DNA from: Cyanobacteria bacterium UBA1186
GTDB lineage: Bacteria; Cyanobacteriota; Vampirovibrionia; Gastranaerophilales; Gastranaerophilaceae
Length of the DNA stretch: 8,804 nucleotides
Direction: 5' to 3'
NCBI GenBank assembly: GCA_002309875.1
Contig: DBYM01000075.1
Coordinates: 8,325-17,128 of the forward strand
The notes below the pieces were generated by a model. That model was not told the origin of the DNA. It was given only the letters and a program-made list of their open reading frames with translations, and did not search any database. The translations under genes were made by a program, and so were the position numbers. This document shows, piece after piece, positions 5,828-8,804 of the stretch (its first letter is position 1; each line of letters starts with the position of its first letter).

Positions 5828-6619
5828 ATGGAAGACGTCTTAAACGAAACTTTGGAATTATACCGGAAGCGTGATGAAGTCAGAGCAATCGCAATAGGCG
5901 GGTCAGGAGTCAGCAGCGGAAGAAAAAATTATGCTGACAAGTTGTCCGACATTGATGTTTACGTTTTTGTTGAAAAAGATATCCCACTTGAGATAAGGCA
6001 AAATTTTATTCCGAAGTATTCAAAGAAGTACGAAATCGGAGGGGAGTATTTTGGCCCGGGTGACGAATTCTTTGTTGATAAACTGAACAAACAGTTAGAC
6101 GTTATGTACTGGAACGTAAATTGGTTTGAAGGTGTTACGGAAAATATTTGGATTAAGCACTACCCCTCAAACGGTTACACAACGGCATTTCTTTTTACCC
6201 TAAGGAATTTTGAAATAATATATGACAAAAATAATTGGCTGAAGAATTTACAGGATAAGGTTAAGACGGATTTCCCGCAGGAATTAAAACAAAATATTAT
6301 AAAAAGAAACCTGATGCTTTTAAAAGACAAGCCTTTTGCCTCTTATTACGAACAGATTGAAAAAGCATTAAAAAGAAATGACCTCGTAAGTGTCAACCAC
6401 AGAATTTCAGCCTTCTTAGCAAGTTATTTCGACATAATTTTTGCGGTAAACGAACTGTTCCACCCCGGGGAAAAGCGTCTGATAAAATATGCGGAAGAAA
6501 ATTGCAGAATATTACCGCAAAATTTTAAAGAAAATATCGAAGAACTGCTTGTTCAGCCAAACAGCAACACCCTGCAGATACTTGATAACATGATTAAAGA
6601 AATAAGGGGAATTATCTAG
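5828..6619 (+). CDS. Nucleotidyltransferase-fold protein, DUF4037-like
   Basis: A 263-residue protein with the polymerase-beta/minimal nucleotidyltransferase signature: GGSG (24-27), SDIDVYV (40-46, with D41 and D43) and a third acidic residue D91 in QLDVMYWN. The full catalytic triad suggests it can transfer a nucleotide to a protein or small molecule, although the substrate is not known. Residues from about 150 onward are mostly helical, including an RISAFLASYFDIIFAVNELFHPG stretch (192-214, positions only for the core) typical of DUF4037-like C-terminal domains. An upstream in-frame TTG at 5810 would give 6 extra residues but overlaps the -10 box, so the ATG at 5828 is preferred. No adjacent HEPN toxin or recognisable partner is seen; the neighbour ribE is divergent. 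Its stop codon overlaps that of the convergent transporter gene. The family call is good; the function is open. Confidence 0.82.
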   Translation: MEDVLNETLELYRKRDEVRAIAIGGSGVSSGRKNYADKLSDIDVYVFVEKDIPLEIRQNFIPKYSKKYEIGGEYFGPGDEFFVDKLNKQLDVMYWNVNWFEGVTENIWIKHYPSNGYTTAFLFTLRNFEIIYDKNNWLKNLQDKVKTDFPQELKQNIIKRNLMLLKDKPFASYYEQIEKALKRNDLVSVNHRISAFLASYFDIIFAVNELFHPGEKRLIKYAEENCRILPQNFKENIEELLVQPNSNTLQILDNMIKEIRGII

Positions 6620-7275
6620 TCTTTTTTCATATCAATAAGTGTAACAACCGTATTTTTGAGCAGACTTACCGCCCATCTCAGGATTAAGACACCGCCGAAA
6701 ATTCCTGCAAGAAAATCGAAGTAAAGCAGGTTGAAGTATTTCCCGACCAATAATGCACCAATAGCAAGAACAGAGGTTAAAACGTCTGCAAGAATATGAT
6801 AGTAAGCGGCTTTGAAATTATAATCTTCCTCTTCCTCATGGTGTTCCTTGTCTGATTTCTCCATTATAAAGATACAGATTGTATTTACTACAAGCCCGAT
6901 AACCGCTACCAAGATCGCCTCGTTAAACTGAATTTGTATCGGGCGGAAAAATCTCTGCAACGCTTCAAAAATAATCCACAATCCCGTTAAACCCAAAAAT
7001 ATGGAACTCGTATAGGCGGCTAACGTTCCGATTTTATCCGTACCCTGAGGGAAAAACGGAGAATCTTTAAATTTGCGAATCAGAACATAGGCTGCAAATG
7101 TCAGTCCGAGCGCAAGAGCATGTGTTCCCATATGAAAACCGTCAGCCAACAGCGCCATGGAATTTGTTATATAACCGAAAATTACTTCCGCCGTCATTGT
7201 AATAACCGTAAATATAATTACAATCAGGGTTTTTCTCTCATTTTCATTGTCTATATGCAGATGTTCATGCCCCAT
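6616..7275 (-). CDS. Cation diffusion facilitator transporter, DmeF-like, lacking the C-terminal cytosolic domain
   Basis: An inner-membrane metal exporter, probably a proton antiporter for a divalent metal. The 219-residue protein starts with a His-rich MGHEHLH, then has about six membrane segments (roughly 16-34, 37-64, 84-105, 117-137, 156-176 and 183-205). The metal site is visible as LLADGFHMGTH (42-52; H48 and H52) in helix 2 and HILAD (160-164; H160 and D164) in helix 5. A His second ligand in helix 2, where most CDF proteins have Asp, recalls the DmeF group (cobalt/nickel/cadmium). A short acidic His loop (KEHHEEEED, 143-151) joins helices 4 and 5. The protein ends right after helix 6, with no cytosolic CDF C-terminal domain; usual lengths are near 300. 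The start has only weak GGGA/AAAGG sequences upstream. The gene is divergent from the aminotransferase. Confidence 0.92.
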   Translation of the reverse strand: MGHEHLHIDNENERKTLIVIIFTVITMTAEVIFGYITNSMALLADGFHMGTHALALGLTFAAYVLIRKFKDSPFFPQGTDKIGTLAAYTSSIFLGLTGLWIIFEALQRFFRPIQIQFNEAILVAVIGLVVNTICIFIMEKSDKEHHEEEEDYNFKAAYYHILADVLTSVLAIGALLVGKYFNLLYFDFLAGIFGGVLILRWAVSLLKNTVVTLIDMKKD

Positions 7276-7306
7276 AAAAAAATTCCCAAAAACCTTTCAC
7301 AGTTCC

Positions 7307-7315
7307 ATAATAACA
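7307..7315 (-). promoter_or_regulatory. Candidate extended -10 promoter of the CDF transporter gene
   Basis: On the minus strand TGTTATTAT (7315-7307) fits TGn plus a one-mismatch -10 box. It would give a leader of about 24 bases before the ATG at 7275. No clear -35. Confidence 0.42.
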
Positions 7316-7330
7316 CAATTTTAAACAACG

Positions 7331-7353
7331 ATACACTGTTTTTTGATGTGTAT
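7331..7353. repeat. Short inverted repeat in the divergent CDF/aminotransferase gap
   Basis: ATACAC (7331-7336) and GTGTAT (7348-7353) form a 6-base inverted repeat spaced by 11 bases and overlap the -35 of the aminotransferase promoter. TGTTTTTT also occurs twice, 16 bases apart (7337-7344 and 7353-7360). This could be an operator, but six bases in AT-rich DNA is weak evidence. The rest of the 139-base gap (7276-7414) holds only the two promoters and the leader. Confidence 0.25.
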
Positions 7354-7372
7354 GTTTTTTACATGTTATAAT
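7343..7372 (+). promoter_or_regulatory. Promoter of the aminotransferase gene
   Basis: TTGATG (7343-7348), an 18-base spacer and TGTTATAAT (extended -10, 7364-7372). The predicted start near 7379 gives a leader of about 36 bases carrying AGAAGGA (7401-7407), a good Shine-Dalgarno 7 bases before the ATG at 7415. Confidence 0.68.
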
Positions 7373-7414
7373 CAAGGTTGCACGCTGAATAATATTTGGA
7401 AGAAGGAATTTTGA

Positions 7415-8656
7415 ATGAAGGAAATTTTTAACGATTATATACAAAATCTTGAAACGTACATAATGTTCAGGATAAAAGAGGAGGTCTCAAGAATTACTCC
7501 CGAACTTATTGCCAAAAATCGTGCTCCGATTTCACTTTCTATGGGTGCTCCGACGCAAATGCCTCCCAAATACGCACTTGACGCATTAAAAGAGGCAATT
7601 GATAAGAAAGGAATGCACACATATTCTTCTCCAAAGGGCGAAAAATCTTTCCGTGAAGCCTGCGCTTTGAGAATGAAAAACCGTTTTGGTGTAACTCTTG
7701 ACCCTGATAAGGAAATCTTTTCTCTCATTGGCTCAAAGGAAGGTATAGCAAACTTTATCCGCCTGCTGATAAATCCGTCAACAAAAAAAGAAGAAAAAGA
7801 TATTATAATGCTTCCTGACCCGGGATATGCTTCATATAAGGAAATGATAAAGGTTTCAGGCGGTCTTGGGTATTCCGTTCCGCTGACTCCCGAGAACAAT
7901 TTCATGCCTGATATGGAAAAAGTCTTTGAAAAACTAATCAAAGACGGATATAACCCCAAAAAGGTCAAGGCACTGCTGATTAATTACCCAAATAACCCTC
8001 TTGGTGCAACCGCTACAAGAGAGTACTTCGAACACATAGTAAAATTCTGTAAAAAACACAATATTCTGCTCGTTTCGGACGCAGCATACGCAGATTTGTA
8101 CTTTAAGCCCGAATTAAAACCGATGAGTATTTTAGAAATCGAAGGTGCAAAAGATATTGCGGTAGAATTTCACAGCCTTTCAAAACCTTATGCAATGACA
8201 GGCTGGAGAGCCGGCTGGATTTGCGGAAACGCAGAGGCAGTTCAAATTTTCGGCAAACTCAAATCCACGCTTGATTCCGGTATGTTCAAAGCCATACAAA
8301 TCGCCTGTGCAAAAATCCTGAACTCAAAAGAAGGCGATGAATACATCATTGAAGCGAATAAAGAGTACAAAAGAAAACAGCAGATATTTGTTGAAGGGCT
8401 CAAAGAACTCGGCTGGGGCGAATTCAATGTCCCCGATTCAACTTTCTATCTCTGGATACCGATACCTCCGAGATATAAGACTTCTGTTGAATTTACACAT
8501 GATTTGATGCACAAATCAGGAGTTGTTGCCGCTCCGGGAAGTGCCTTCGGTGAATACGGAGAAGGCTTCTGCCGTATATCGATTGTCTGCTCTGAAGATC
8601 AATTGAGAGAAGCAATCGAACGCATGAAAACCGACGGTTTCTATTTCAATTTGTAA
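7415..8656 (+). CDS. PLP-dependent class I/II aminotransferase, LL-diaminopimelate/aspartate aminotransferase type
   Basis: A cytosolic fold-type I transaminase of 413 residues, close to the usual length. Visible landmarks are LSMGAPTQMPP (41-51) near the N-terminus, GSKEGI (106-111), LPDPGYASY (133-141), NYPNNPLGA (190-198, with N194 contacting the cofactor ring oxygen) and SDAAYADL (221-228, with D222 pairing with the pyridine nitrogen). HSLSKPYAMTGWRAGW (253-268) carries K257, the Schiff-base lysine, and R265 for the phosphate. R387 in FCRISIV should bind the substrate carboxylate. The GSKEGI block and SLSKPYxMTGWR pattern resemble the group annotated as LL-diaminopimelate aminotransferase (DapL-like), a one-step route to lysine and peptidoglycan precursors, but aspartate or other amino donors cannot be excluded from sequence alone. 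The ATG at 7415 has a clear ribosome-binding site. No hairpin terminator is visible after the stop. Confidence 0.92.
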   Translation: MKEIFNDYIQNLETYIMFRIKEEVSRITPELIAKNRAPISLSMGAPTQMPPKYALDALKEAIDKKGMHTYSSPKGEKSFREACALRMKNRFGVTLDPDKEIFSLIGSKEGIANFIRLLINPSTKKEEKDIIMLPDPGYASYKEMIKVSGGLGYSVPLTPENNFMPDMEKVFEKLIKDGYNPKKVKALLINYPNNPLGATATREYFEHIVKFCKKHNILLVSDAAYADLYFKPELKPMSILEIEGAKDIAVEFHSLSKPYAMTGWRAGWICGNAEAVQIFGKLKSTLDSGMFKAIQIACAKILNSKEGDEYIIEANKEYKRKQQIFVEGLKELGWGEFNVPDSTFYLWIPIPPRYKTSVEFTHDLMHKSGVVAAPGSAFGEYGEGFCRISIVCSEDQLREAIERMKTDGFYFNL

Positions 8657-8712
8657 ACTTTTATAAACTATCAGGCAATTTTTTACATTCACGGGTTTTA
8701 GCATGGGCACGT

Positions 8713-8718
8713 TACAAT
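8713..8718 (+). promoter_or_regulatory. Candidate -10 box for the gene at the right edge
   Basis: TACAAT lies 15 bases before the ATG at 8734, within the block GTTACAATCATAGGTT, which resembles the aminotransferase promoter block GTTATAATCAAGGTT. A TTTACA at 8682-8687 is too far upstream (25 bases) to serve as a normal -35. Confidence 0.4.
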
Positions 8719-8733
8719 CATAGGTTAAATATT

Positions 8734-8804
8734 ATGCAAATTTCTCCCATAAATATGAATAACCCCCAACAAAATAATACAGGCTTTAAAGCGGCAGTCC
8801 CCGT
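8734..8804 (+). CDS. 5' end of an unidentified gene (3' truncated by window edge)
   Basis: Only 23 codons are visible from the ATG: MQISPINMNNPQQNNTGFKA and a few more. The start is Asn/Gln-rich, with no hydrophobic signal segment in the visible part. AGG at 8722-8724 could act as a weak ribosome-binding site 9 bases upstream. The frame stays open to the window end, and a -10-like TACAAT lies just upstream. I cannot assign a family. Low-complexity Asn-rich N-termini ending in a Phe-Lys/Gly-Ala motif are, to my recollection, common among hypothetical proteins of Gastranaerophilales-like genomes, but that is inference. Confidence 0.55.
   Translation, partial: MQISPINMNNPQQNNTGFKAAVP

Noticed and set aside
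7120..7371. 83-codon plus-strand frame across the CDF start and the divergent gap
   Set aside because: It overlaps conserved CDF coding sequence on the other strand and the promoters; its composition follows AT-rich non-coding sequence.
7435..7968. 177-codon open frame on the minus strand within the aminotransferase gene
   Set aside because: It is fully antisense to a gene with strong family motifs, is Ser/Phe-rich in a way typical of a complementary frame, and has no promoter or ribosome-binding site.
8657..8733. Possible terminator after the aminotransferase gene
   Set aside because: No stem of useful length followed by a T-run was found; the T-run at 8679-8684 has no hairpin before it.
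1..8804. CRISPR array, insertion sequence, tRNA, phage or defence-island content
   Set aside because: No regularly spaced repeats, transposase motifs, terminal repeats, cloverleaf-like segments or phage proteins were seen on either strand.

Overview
This window looks like a compact, AT-rich chromosomal segment from an anaerobic or facultatively anaerobic bacterium. The evidence is a class III (oxygen-sensitive, glycyl-radical) ribonucleotide reductase, short intergenic gaps and a secreted S-layer-homology (SLH) protein. An LL-diaminopimelate/aspartate-type aminotransferase, the SLH protein and an N-terminus reading MQISPINMNN...GFKA would fit a gut Melainabacteria/Gastranaerophilales-like lineage. 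That placement is an inference from style, not a demonstrated identity. I see no mobile element, CRISPR array, tRNA, rRNA or phage gene.

Layout. Bases 1-738 (+) hold the C-terminal part of NrdD, closed by a strong bidirectional hairpin terminator. Next on the minus strand, in order of transcription from right to left, comes a riboflavin operon: ribE (riboflavin synthase), ribBA (fused DHBP synthase/GTP cyclohydrolase II), then a double-GNAT-like acetyltransferase. It is followed by an SLH surface protein with its own promoter and terminator, and by a short Sfp-type 4'-phosphopantetheinyl transferase. On the plus strand, divergent from ribE, lies a nucleotidyltransferase-fold protein (DUF4037-like). 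It converges on a short cation-diffusion-facilitator (CDF) transporter, with the two stop codons sharing one CTAG. Divergent from the CDF gene is a PLP-dependent class I/II aminotransferase. The 5' end of a further gene runs off the right edge.

Functional links. ribE and ribBA supply the first step and the last step of riboflavin synthesis, plus the branch that makes dihydroxybutanone phosphate; ribD and ribH are not here. The other genes look like independent housekeeping units.

The most distinctive signal is in the starts rather than the proteins. Three genes (PPTase, ribE, the nucleotidyltransferase) have a -10 box (TATAAT or TACAAT) only 6-7 bases before the ATG and no Shine-Dalgarno, which predicts leaderless mRNAs. 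Others (SLH, GNAT, aminotransferase) carry clear AAAGGA/AGAAGGA-type sites. Most -10 boxes are of the extended TGn type with poor -35 boxes. I found no convincing undescribed multi-gene system.
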